A stretch of DNA of 6,709 nt, taken from the NCBI GenBank assembly GCA_934229335.1, contig CAKQDQ010000126.1, positions 1 to 6,709 on the forward strand. Direction: 5' to 3'. The DNA comes from an uncultured Prevotella sp. (GTDB lineage: Bacteria > Bacteroidota > Bacteroidia > Bacteroidales > Bacteroidaceae). The position numbers were made by a program, and so were the translations under genes. Below the pieces are notes generated by a model that worked only from the letters and a program-made list of their open reading frames with translations, was not told where the DNA came from and did not search any database. The number at the start of each line of letters is the position of its first letter. The first letter of the stretch is position 1. Positions 1 through 6,709 of this stretch are shown here, in pieces.

Positions 1-281
1 GAACGAGAGTTGGTCTTAGTATGCGACATACTCAGGTCTATCTTGAGATTACGTATCGGCTCAAGCGTCAGCTTAACCTGTAGGTCTTGACTGGCACTTG
101 TGGTTGCAGGCGTAGACACTGAGTCTCTGTATTCGCTGCCAAGAAGCCAACCATTGTCACGGGCTTTGTCTATATAGCTATCACCTATGAATCCAAACGC
201 GAAGTCAAGACCAGGCTTCATGCCTCCTCCTGTGCGCTGACCGAAAACATCTCCCACGTTAGGCATGAAGCCTGGCAGTAC
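1..281 (-). other. Conserved C-terminal barrel region of SprA, cut by window edge (from residue about 2114)
   Basis: The motif LPGFMPNVGDVFGQ starts at residue 2115. It is followed by GGGMKPGLDFAFGFIGDSY, then KARDNGWL, and strands such as DLQVKLTLEPIRNLKIDLSM. These match the late part of SprA, where the barrel approaches closure. The frame is still open at base 1. No stop codon and no C-terminal strand can be seen, so the final part must lie in the adjoining sequence. Confidence 0.8.
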
Positions 282-3200
282 CATTGAGTACTGGTTACGA
301 TAGGTAATGTTGACATTACGCACCATCATCATGACGCGAGAGAGTGTCTGTAACGTCTTGTACCACCTCTGATTGTCGAGTGGTTCAAGTGCGAGGACAG
401 AGAGTTTCATTGTTACGGCAGAGTCAGACTTATTTATAATCTTTATCTTATTGTCGTCAACCTTGCGGTATTTTACGTCAATCATCTTGCCATCCTTGTC
501 TCTTGCCGACACAAGGATGCGCTTTGTCTTCTTACCATGAGTGATAACTATTGCCGTATCGGCATTTACCGTTATCTCTCTTGTAAAGGTGTTGCGCTTC
601 TTTCTGTCCTCAGCCACCTTAGCTTGCACCTCCTGTTGCTTTTTCTTCGCAGCCTCTTCCTGCGCCTTCATAGCCTCAGCCTCTTTCTCGTCTTTAGGCT
701 TTTGCTTCGTGGTAGCAGGCTTTTTCTTCACCTGTCGTCCTACGATAGGTTGACGATTGAAGCGTTCGTTGACCTTCTTCAGGAAGGGGATGTGATTGTA
801 AAGCTTTACAAGATCAAGTGTAGAGTTTACGTTTATGTTACGACTACTGTTGATAGTATTGCCGTAAAAAGCTCCATTCTCCTGCTCTGTGCCACGTGCC
901 CAGCGATACGTTGCACTGTAACTGCCTGTTGCCTGCAGCCAGTCGAAGACAGGAAGCAGATTCAATGGCAGCTTGTATGAACCGGTAAACGTCTGGTTAT
1001 AGTCTAAAGGCGTACCCAGATGTTTTATACTACTCCATACAGAGTCTTTCCAATTCTGGTAGTGATCAGGATTGATGTCTTTGTTAACCTGCGTATATGG
1101 TTCCTCTATCTCTGCTCTTGTAGAGCTTTGGAAGTTTAGGTGCAGGTTCTTTGTAAGATCCCATCGCATAGAGAATTCACGATTCCACAAGAACTGCGAA
1201 CTAAAGGTTGGCTGTATGCTACCTGTACTTCCGAGGTCGTCAAGGTCGCGTTCCTGCATCTCGTAGTAGTTACGCGACATCTCAGAGTTAGCTGATATAT
1301 TCTGAGGTAACCAGTTTAAGGCAAACTGTTTCAATATGTCGAAATACTTAGACTTTGACTTTATCGTCTTAAATGGATTGTAAGACTTATAGACAGGAGT
1401 CCAAGAGTAGTTCATAACTCCTCGCCATTGCTCCTCGTTTTCATAGACAGTAGTCTGTCCGTCAGTATGACGTGTAGAGCGACTGTATGAGAATGTGAAG
1501 TTGGCAGGGTCGTAAGGCATCGGATGACGCTTTGTAGCTATACCGACACGCATACCAGATACAGCGAAGTTCTTGCTGACAGTGTTTGTCACCGCAATAC
1601 TGTTAATAGAATCCTTCTCGTGCTGGTCGGCTGCACTCTCAAGGGCATCGTCGAGCAACATGTCCGTATCAAGCGGATTATACTTAGGCGTTGTCTTCTC
1701 GTGCGTAACGCTGTAGTACACAGGTATTGTTACCTTTGCCTTGTCAGGGAAGAACTTTCCAAGTTCGAAGTTGGTCGTAACGCTATACGTACCATACTTG
1801 TCCGTAGTACGCTCTATTACCTTTTGCTCCAAACCTCCGTAGCCATCACTGATATATTTGCCAGTAGCGGCAACAGCACCGAAGTCAGACAGCTGCACGT
1901 TAAGATTGGCAGCTGCAGCCCAACCACCGTCACTCTCAGGCTCAAGCAGTCGAAGTTCGTTCACCCATATCTCGCCATCCTTGACTTCTCCAGAGTTGTT
2001 ACGAACACCAATCATCATTGTTTTTACTTCGCCTAAGGAAGGATTACCAATGATAGACATCTTGTTACTTTGGTTCTCTGAGTCATACTCTGAATATATC
2101 GCATTAAAAGAGGCTAATCCTAAACTCTTCTTCTTGTTGCGTTCCTTCTTCAGTGCCGTCAGTTTTCTAAGGTTTATGTTCAGCATATTCTCCTCAGGCC
2201 ATACCGCACGACAGTCAGTTACGGAGTAAGTGTTATAGTTTCCTGGTGCCGTAAGCTTCAAAGGTATCTCATACTCGTAGAAGTTGTCGTTATAATCAGA
2301 GCCTAACCTCACGAACAACGCCAACTGTCCGTTCTGTAGATTCGTCACGTTCTGCTCAAGGGCATTAGCGTGTACGAACATTTGCAGACGGTTATAGTAA
2401 CGCATATCGTATGAAGAGTTTTTGTAAACAGCTACTGCATCGCCATGCGACATATTCGTTACGTCTATTCGCATAGCCTGTTCGTTGTTCTCTGTCAACT
2501 GCTGTTGTGTCGGGTCTACTACACGTGAGATGCCTGGTGGCAGTACGTAGTTGACAGGAGTCTTGTCATTATTCTCCTCGATATTGATGGACGAGGTTGT
2601 GAACTTAGCTGTAGGGTTAGCAGAAGCACCCTTGATGTTCTGCTCATACACACGCCAATCGCCACGCACAAGGTCAAGACTTGCGAAACGAAGTACGGTT
2701 GGTTCTTCAAAGCCCTGCATATACATACGTATGAATCGGATAGAGGACAGGTCGTTAATGCCATTCACTGACTTTCCCTGATTAACTGGAACACGGAACT
2801 GATACCATGTCACCGACTCCTTCTTACCATTGCGTAGCGATACCATAGCATCGCGTTTGTCAACAATATAGTTACTACCCACAGTGAGATTATCAGGATT
2901 TATCTCCACGCAATATTGATAATACTTCTCGTATTCGTTAAGGGTATAGTCCTGATTAATATCCTCTACGTCAGGAGTCGTCTTGTATGAGGTATCGTAC
3001 GCCTCCGTTCTTGAATCGGAATCAGGTGAGTTTCCTTGTGGGTTGTTAATGTATTTATATCTATCAAGGATTGAAGCTTTCTTGCTATCCCAGTCCGCTC
3101 CTCTAAAATAACGGTAGTCATCGTTGGCAGGGTCAGCCACTATTTCTCTTATTACAGAGTCATTCTTTACTACTCCAGAGCCATCAAGTGCGGCTCCTAC

Positions 3201-6200
3201 GGCAGCCGTAAGGAATTCCTTATATGATCCCCATGTTCTCTCTTCTTCGTCATTGAGTCCGTTAAAGCCTACATCCTGCTTCGCACGTGCCCCTGACGCT
3301 GTGGCAAACGCATAGTTAATAGTGTTTTGTACAGGCACCTTACCCCACTGAGTAGTGGTTACTGAATCTGTACTATTAACTGGCATACCGCTCTCATAGA
3401 ACTTTTTTCCGTCAAGAAGTATATCCTCAGACAACTCTCCAAGGTTGAAATACAGTTTACCCGTGTGCTTGGCTGCCGTCCCATCATTACGTGTATATAC
3501 GAAAGGATCAAGCATCCAGAACTCTATATACTCTATATTCGCCTCCTGAAAGTCGTTAGTATCCAGTTTTCTCATCATGCCTCCCCATGACTGTTTCGGG
3601 TTCAGTAGGTGTCCATTCTCGTCTATTGACGGATTAAAATTGTACGGACCACGCTCTTGTGGATAAAAGGCAAGGTTCATAATGCCCAACGTTGACGTTG
3701 CGCCAGAATACGTACTTTGGTCTCTGTTAGGGTAAAGCTCCGACACATAGACCTCTCTGACATAGTGATTAGACAGTTGGTCCACGTCTTCCTTTATGTG
3801 TCCAGGCGTCAATGTAGAGGAACGACGAGTGAAAAGCGGGTCAATAGTGTACCAAGCCAGTCGTGCTCGCTCGTAACCAGAGGTCAGATCGGTCTTACTC
3901 AGGGCGTGTCCTACCGCTGCCTGTGGCACACTTGACAATGTCCATGAGGTCGGTGTGAGGAGGTTAATGCCAGAGGTAGTATTCTCAAAGTCGTCAATAT
4001 ATGACGCATTATCCTGTGTTCCGCTCGCTATTTTGCTGAATAGCTTAGCAAATTCTGCATTAAACTGTATGTTTGACGGCTGGGTAACGTGCAGGAATGG
4101 CACTTTGTTGAGCATATTGGTCAACCACTGGCTATCCTTTTTCCAGTTGATATTAAAGCCTACCAATGTGTTATTGACAGGCTCAGCCCCCATGGTAACC
4201 TTTGATGTCAAGCTCTGTTCTGACAAATGCTGGAACGTACCACTGAGCTGGAAATCCTTTGTAAAGTCGTATTCCCAGTTCAAGCCGAACATTGTTTTCC
4301 TTGCCATGCCATACTCAGAGTTACTCTCTAAGGAAACATTGACGCTTGTTCCCGCGTCGATAATGCTCTGATTGAGTATCTTTACCACTCCAGCAGCATA
4401 GTCAACCGAGTAGTCAGAGCCTTCTTGTAGCGTCACGCCACCTGCCGTTACCACAACAGAGCCTTGAGGAATGTTATACGCTCCGAGCGAAATCTCGTTT
4501 TCAGAAGAGCCCTTAAACTGTCCTGTTATCTTAAATCTATTCTTCTCTGCATTCTGTTTCGCTATTGTTTTGGTAGAGTCATAGAGTGCTTGATAACGAT
4601 ATTTCTCTGCTATTTCGTCTGACAGTCCGTTGCTTTTAAGTGCGTCATACAGTCCTTTTCCGAACGGTTCCACTTTTGGTAGGAACACACGGCCATTGCT
4701 TACCGTGTAGCCTTCTACGAAGTCGAAATAGCCATTGCTATGCGTTCTGTTGTTATTGTCAAGTCGATCAGCGCCAATGAGTCTAATTATCGGTGTGCTT
4801 TTAATCTTCTCTACAGGTATGTAGTTAAGATAAACGCCCGCTGTATCGCTCTGATACTTGATGTCAAAACGGAACTTCTCTTTCTGTACAGACGATGCGA
4901 GGTAATACACATTGCGCATCATCAACTTCCAGTTTGGCTGCGTTGGCGCGCAGTTAGTATTCTTCAGTGCCTTCACAAAGAGGGCTTCCGACACGTCAGT
5001 GCGGTCAGATGAGAACTCACCTACTTGATATGTGCGTCCTCCTTGAGTGTATTCGTACGCCACCGCCAACACTTGGTCGCTCTGCAGCGTTGTTTTCAGC
5101 GAGATATAACCCATCGCTTTGTTCACGGTATACTCCGAAGAGCTAAGCAGGCGTGCCTTTTCTATCTTTTCATAGTCTACGCCTCCTGTCAGCATACCAT
5201 CAAGAGTTGTGCTTGTTTGGTTTACGTCGCGTGCAGCAGCATATGTCGTCACCATGCTGTTATACTCAGAATTGGCGGCATTGTTAGGTGCGATGTTATC
5301 TCCTAACCCACCCCATGACGTATTCTGTGGTTTTCCTTCTGCGAGGTCTGCCAATGCTATGATGTTACGTGTGTTTGACGTTTGTCCGCTCTTATTGGTC
5401 ACCCACACCTCCACTCTGTTGATAACAACTCCAGTAGTAGCGTTAGGTAGCGTCTGCATCCATGCGTCATAATGGTTGCGGAAGTACTGTCCGAGGAAGA
5501 AATGTCGGTTTTCTTCGTAGTTAGCGACATTTATCTCAAACGGTGTCAACTGCACACCTCCCTTAGACGTGACGCTTGACGATGTAGACTTCTTCTGCGA
5601 TAGCACTGTCTGCAGCTTCAGTTTACCGAACTGCATATCCGTTCTAACACCAAACAGTGACGTTGCTCCTTGAATGAGTGATGAGTTACTTGGGAAGCTT
5701 ACGTTACCAGCCTCCACCAGTTTTATTATCTCATCTTCCTTACCGTCATACTTCAACTTCATGTTTTGAGCGTCATAGTCAAACGTAGCGTCAGTATTGT
5801 AGTTAAGGTTCATGTTCATCTTGTCACCAATCTTACCGGTAACGTTGATGTTAATCTTCTCATCGAAGTCGATAGTCGTTGTATTACGGTTACGTATAGG
5901 CAGCGAGGGGTTGTCTATACTTTTCATTGTAGCTCCCAGTTTCAGCTCTGCTGTTCCTTGCGTCTTCACCCTTATGCCTCCAGGTCCGAATATTTTTTCG
6001 GCAGGTCCGAGGTCAAAGTGCATATCCGTAAAGTCGAACTTCTCCTTACCCTTCGTCTCGAATATCTCAGCGTTTTTATTTCTGAAGAACGTTCTGAAGA
6101 GGTTTCTCTCGCTCCACTTCTGGTATTCCCCTAAACTCATCATTACAGGTGCCGCCATCCATGTATTGCCAAGACGCGTTCCTATAACGTACCTATTGAG

Positions 6201-6620
6201 CGTATCGTTATATTCCACCTCCTGCTTTATGTTGTCAGGTCGCTTCAAGTCCGCCGTTCCTTGGTTCAGGTCATCATAAGTCACAGGCGTTGTCTTCTGT
6301 ATCTTCCATCGTGGGTGCAGAAGGCTGTCAGGTATAGTATCCTGCTGTAGTTTCAGTCTTGCCTGTTTTTCACGATACAGTTCCAACGAACTCTTACGTT
6401 CTACCTTCTTTCTCTCTACTGTCTTTTTGGTCTCTTGTGGTTGCTTGCTTTTCCCTTTTGCATCATCAGGAGCCTCCACTACCCTTATCATAGCGGAGCT
6501 TACAAGCGCAGAAAGCAGAAAAGCAGCCACGATAATCATCGTGCGCTGCCTACCACTATTGCTTGCCTGCAATAGCCACCTGTCCATTATCTGACGTATG
6601 CTGTCTGTTGTTTTTCTCAT
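1..6620 (-). CDS. sprA: SprA/Sov, type IX secretion system outer-membrane translocon (3' end outside window)
   Basis: SprA is the T9SS outer-membrane channel. Known structural work on the Flavobacterium johnsoniae protein shows a 36-strand single-chain barrel that works with PorV and a plug protein to export folded proteins bearing C-terminal sorting domains. Seen here: 2206 uninterrupted codons with family motifs in the expected order, including FGPGGIRVKTQG (211-222), YNTDATFD (274-281), HFFLGQYFRNHYD (373-385), RVEVWVTN (402-409), EGSDYSVDY (733-741), YIDDFE (874-879), EYIEFWMLDPF (1030-1040), RYKYINNPQGNS (1187-1198), LDLVRGDW near 1315-1322, EIWVNELRL (1550-1558) and LPGF (2115-2118). 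The start is the first ATG after an in-frame TAA at 6663-6665. I count only three cysteines (557, 1237, 1470) and see no lipobox. The family usually has about 2400-2500 residues, so roughly the last tenth is missing because the window ends, not because the gene is broken. Identity is near certain; the species is not determinable. Confidence 0.97.
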   Translation of the reverse strand, partial: MRKTTDSIRQIMDRWLLQASNSGRQRTMIIVAAFLLSALVSSAMIRVVEAPDDAKGKSKQPQETKKTVERKKVERKSSLELYREKQARLKLQQDTIPDSLLHPRWKIQKTTPVTYDDLNQGTADLKRPDNIKQEVEYNDTLNRYVIGTRLGNTWMAAPVMMSLGEYQKWSERNLFRTFFRNKNAEIFETKGKEKFDFTDMHFDLGPAEKIFGPGGIRVKTQGTAELKLGATMKSIDNPSLPIRNRNTTTIDFDEKININVTGKIGDKMNMNLNYNTDATFDYDAQNMKLKYDGKEDEIIKLVEAGNVSFPSNSSLIQGATSLFGVRTDMQFGKLKLQTVLSQKKSTSSSVTSKGGVQLTPFEINVANYEENRHFFLGQYFRNHYDAWMQTLPNATTGVVINRVEVWVTNKSGQTSNTRNIIALADLAEGKPQNTSWGGLGDNIAPNNAANSEYNSMVTTYAAARDVNQTSTTLDGMLTGGVDYEKIEKARLLSSSEYTVNKAMGYISLKTTLQSDQVLAVAYEYTQGGRTYQVGEFSSDRTDVSEALFVKALKNTNCAPTQPNWKLMMRNVYYLASSVQKEKFRFDIKYQSDTAGVYLNYIPVEKIKSTPIIRLIGADRLDNNNRTHSNGYFDFVEGYTVSNGRVFLPKVEPFGKGLYDALKSNGLSDEIAEKYRYQALYDSTKTIAKQNAEKNRFKITGQFKGSSENEISLGAYNIPQGSVVVTAGGVTLQEGSDYSVDYAAGVVKILNQSIIDAGTSVNVSLESNSEYGMARKTMFGLNWEYDFTKDFQLSGTFQHLSEQSLTSKVTMGAEPVNNTLVGFNINWKKDSQWLTNMLNKVPFLHVTQPSNIQFNAEFAKLFSKIASGTQDNASYIDDFENTTSGINLLTPTSWTLSSVPQAAVGHALSKTDLTSGYERARLAWYTIDPLFTRRSSTLTPGHIKEDVDQLSNHYVREVYVSELYPNRDQSTYSGATSTLGIMNLAFYPQERGPYNFNPSIDENGHLLNPKQSWGGMMRKLDTNDFQEANIEYIEFWMLDPFVYTRNDGTAAKHTGKLYFNLGELSEDILLDGKKFYESGMPVNSTDSVTTTQWGKVPVQNTINYAFATASGARAKQDVGFNGLNDEEERTWGSYKEFLTAAVGAALDGSGVVKNDSVIREIVADPANDDYRYFRGADWDSKKASILDRYKYINNPQGNSPDSDSRTEAYDTSYKTTPDVEDINQDYTLNEYEKYYQYCVEINPDNLTVGSNYIVDKRDAMVSLRNGKKESVTWYQFRVPVNQGKSVNGINDLSSIRFIRMYMQGFEEPTVLRFASLDLVRGDWRVYEQNIKGASANPTAKFTTSSINIEENNDKTPVNYVLPPGISRVVDPTQQQLTENNEQAMRIDVTNMSHGDAVAVYKNSSYDMRYYNRLQMFVHANALEQNVTNLQNGQLALFVRLGSDYNDNFYEYEIPLKLTAPGNYNTYSVTDCRAVWPEENMLNINLRKLTALKKERNKKKSLGLASFNAIYSEYDSENQSNKMSIIGNPSLGEVKTMMIGVRNNSGEVKDGEIWVNELRLLEPESDGGWAAAANLNVQLSDFGAVAATGKYISDGYGGLEQKVIERTTDKYGTYSVTTNFELGKFFPDKAKVTIPVYYSVTHEKTTPKYNPLDTDMLLDDALESAADQHEKDSINSIAVTNTVSKNFAVSGMRVGIATKRHPMPYDPANFTFSYSRSTRHTDGQTTVYENEEQWRGVMNYSWTPVYKSYNPFKTIKSKSKYFDILKQFALNWLPQNISANSEMSRNYYEMQERDLDDLGSTGSIQPTFSSQFLWNREFSMRWDLTKNLHLNFQSSTRAEIEEPYTQVNKDINPDHYQNWKDSVWSSIKHLGTPLDYNQTFTGSYKLPLNLLPVFDWLQATGSYSATYRWARGTEQENGAFYGNTINSSRNINVNSTLDLVKLYNHIPFLKKVNERFNRQPIVGRQVKKKPATTKQKPKDEKEAEAMKAQEEAAKKKQQEVQAKVAEDRKKRNTFTREITVNADTAIVITHGKKTKRILVSARDKDGKMIDVKYRKVDDNKIKIINKSDSAVTMKLSVLALEPLDNQRWYKTLQTLSRVMMMVRNVNITYRNQYSMVLPGFMPNVGDVFGQRTGGGMKPGLDFAFGFIGDSYIDKARDNGWLLGSEYRDSVSTPATTSASQDLQVKLTLEPIRNLKIDLSMSHTKTNSR
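591..728 (-). other. Lys/Glu/Ala-rich insert, possible coiled coil (residues 1965-2010)
   Basis: After the strand ending RFNRQPIVGRQV the protein enters about 46 residues made almost wholly of Lys, Glu, Ala, Gln and Asp, for example KEAEAMKAQEEAAKKKQQE (1979-1997). It looks like a single charged helix or short coiled coil. It leads into a small predicted beta segment (FTREITVNADTAIVITHG, then KRILVSARDKDGKMIDVKY), after which barrel-like sequence resumes near WYKTLQTLSRVMMMVRN. This implies a long loop or small domain inserted between two strands, probably on the periplasmic side, but the side is not determined by the sequence. Confidence 0.6.
1641..2552 (-). other. Second conserved SprA module (residues about 1357-1660)
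   Basis: The block begins with NYVLPPGISRVVDP (1357 onward) and passes through DAVAVYKNSSYDMRYYNRLQ and RLGSDYNDNFYEYEIPLKL. It reaches EIWVNELRL (1550-1558, with W1552), then VQLSDFGAVAATGKY and the strand-forming KVTIPVYYSVTHE. It ends around TPKYNPLDTD (1644-1653). These are recurring landmarks of SprA proteins. The alternation of polar and aromatic or aliphatic residues after 1555 is typical of outer-membrane barrel strands. The family is commonly described as carrying a repeated SprA_N domain, and this block is the likely second copy; I could not align the two copies here. Confidence 0.7.
2928..2963 (-). other. EF-hand-like calcium loop DINQDYTLNEYE (residues 1220-1231)
   Basis: The segment has Asp at position 1, Asn at 3, Asp at 5, Thr at 7, Leu at 8, Asn at 9 and Glu at 12. 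That is the ligand pattern of a canonical 12-residue EF-hand or dockerin loop, apart from Tyr in place of Gly at position 6. It is preceded by TPDVED and followed by a Tyr-rich strand (KYYQYCVEI). From memory the same motif is found in Flavobacterium-type SprA proteins. Calcium binding is inferred from the pattern alone, and flanking helices of a true EF-hand are not evident. Confidence 0.5.
3240..3275 (-). other. Acidic loop DVGFNGLNDEEE (residues 1116-1127)
   Basis: The 12 residues D1116 to E1127 follow the spacing D-x-x-x-N-G-x-x-D-x-x-E, which resembles the Asp/Asn-Gly calcium-binding turns of thrombospondin type 3 or dockerin-like repeats. N1120 stands where an Asp is common in such turns. 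It lies in the central region of SprA, upstream of the RYKYINNPQGNS motif. That it binds a metal is inference only; it could simply be a surface turn. Confidence 0.4.
4941..6188 (-). other. First SprA N-terminal-type conserved module (residues about 145-560)
   Basis: This is the best conserved block of the protein. It opens with RYVIGTRLGNTW and MSLGEYQKW, then FDFTDMHFDLGPAEKIFGPG (195-214). The strand-rich GKIGDKMNMNLNYNTDATFD follows, ending at 281. Next come EAGNVSFP (303-310), HFFLGQYFRNHYD (373-385), RVEVWVTN (402-409) and LAVAYEYT (518-525). In the family this part contributes the first barrel strands and adjoining periplasmic loops. Residues such as N306 in AGNVS and the YFRN segment match the Flavobacterium protein as I recall it. 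The boundaries are by eye. Confidence 0.85.
6339..6467 (-). other. Charged periplasmic linker of SprA (residues 52-94)
   Basis: This stretch is rich in Lys, Glu, Gln and Arg, with runs such as ETKKTVERKKVERK, and then a segment of helical character (LELYREKQARLKLQQ, 79-93). It lies between the export signal and the first conserved module at about residue 145. It is probably a flexible or helical periplasmic segment. It has no recognisable domain, and its role is unknown to me. Confidence 0.6.
6492..6620 (-). other. Signal peptide with unusually long n-region (residues 1-43)
   Basis: Residues 1-27 are polar and net basic. They are followed by a hydrophobic core at about 28-44 (MIIVAAFLLSALVSSAM). 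A plausible signal peptidase I site is after VSSA at residue 43, with small residues at -3 and -1. No cysteine follows, so this is not a lipoprotein signal. An outer-membrane barrel needs Sec export, so a cleaved signal is expected. The n-region is long for a signal peptide; M12 and M28 are in-frame alternative starts that would shorten it. I kept the first ATG because it is the only start codon between the in-frame stop and M12 and it follows an A-rich leader. Confidence 0.75.
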
Positions 6621-6709
6621 TATACGGTTTTTTGGCGTATTTATATCGACGAGATAGTCACATTACTACAAAAATAATTTTCGTCAATATTACTTTATAA
6701 GCTTTAGTG
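6621..6709. other. AT-rich leader upstream of sprA
   Basis: These 89 bases are clearly richer in A and T than the coding sequence. On the minus strand the sprA frame has a TAA at 6663-6665. There is no Shine-Dalgarno sequence before the ATG; the bases just upstream (CCAAAAAACCGTATA) are A-rich, as is usual for translation starts in this phylum. A TAA at 6704-6706 on the minus strand could end an upstream gene, but too little is visible to name one. Confidence 0.6.
6669..6676 (-). promoter_or_regulatory. Candidate Bacteroidota -7 promoter element TATTTTTG
   Basis: On the minus strand the octamer TATTTTTG fits the Bacteroidota -7 consensus TAnnTTTG. Transcription would start a few bases downstream, leaving a leader of roughly 40 bases before the ATG at 6620. 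A matching -33 TTTG at about 19-21 bases upstream is not evident; the nearest TTG is only 8 bases away. The call therefore rests on one element in AT-rich DNA, and read-through from an upstream gene is equally possible. Confidence 0.35.

Noticed and set aside
591..728. Repetitive-looking pyrimidine-rich stretch on the plus strand, considered as a DNA repeat or recoding site
   Set aside because: It is the complement of Lys/Glu/Ala codons of the charged insert. No exact repeat unit is present and the sprA frame continues through it unchanged.
1524..2036. A 170-codon open frame on the plus strand, and other plus-strand frames such as 5812-6279, 537-980 and 3955-4371
   Set aside because: All lie opposite the sprA coding frame. 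Their translations are low-complexity, rich in Leu, Ser, Cys or Arg, with no recognisable domain, and the family motifs on the minus strand account for the sequence.
2519..2764. An 81-codon frame on the minus strand in a different phase
   Set aside because: It overlaps the uninterrupted sprA frame across the conserved LDLVRGDW region and is an out-of-phase shadow.
6671..6681. Inverted repeat AAAAT-A-ATTTT in the leader
   Set aside because: The arms are only five bases and all A/T, in AT-rich DNA. It overlaps the candidate -7 box and is expected by chance; too weak for an operator or terminator.
1..6709. CRISPR array, tRNA, rRNA, insertion sequence or phage genes
   Set aside because: No direct repeats with regular spacing, no RNA gene signatures and no transposase or terminal repeats were seen; the DNA is coding sequence for one protein apart from the 89-base leader.

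Overview
The window is almost entirely one gene. On the minus strand a single reading frame stays open from an ATG at 6620 down to base 1, where it leaves the window. It encodes at least 2206 residues. I checked every codon of that frame and found no stop and no frameshift. The product is recognisable as SprA (called Sov in Porphyromonas gingivalis), the very large outer-membrane beta-barrel that forms the translocon of the type IX secretion system (T9SS). T9SS is confined to the Bacteroidota and their relatives. The moderate GC content, the lack of a Shine-Dalgarno sequence, the A-rich leader and a TAnnTTTG-type promoter element all fit that phylum. The sequence style looks like Bacteroidales (Prevotella-like), but the genus is an inference I cannot confirm from one gene.

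Layout, read 5' to 3' on the minus strand. Bases 6709-6621 are an AT-rich leader with a candidate -7 box. The gene then encodes an export signal (residues 1 to about 43), a charged linker (about 52-94), and the first conserved SprA N-terminal-type module (about 145-560). A long central region carries the family motifs YIDDFE, EYIEFWMLDPF, RYKYINNPQGNS and LDLVRGDW. A second conserved block follows (about 1357-1660). Next come more barrel strands and a Lys/Glu/Ala-rich insert with a small following domain (about 1965-2060). The last part seen is the conserved LPGF / DNGWL region (about 2115-2160). By comparison with family lengths of about 2400-2500 residues, roughly the last 200-300 residues lie beyond base 1.

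There is no second gene, RNA gene, mobile element or repeat array that I can support. All other open frames on both strands are shadows of this gene. I do not see a new multi-gene system here. The points most worth a second look are within the protein: a 12-residue segment that fits the EF-hand calcium-loop pattern position by position, a second acidic loop about 100 residues before it, an N-terminal extension relative to the Flavobacterium protein, and the charged insert near the C-terminal part.
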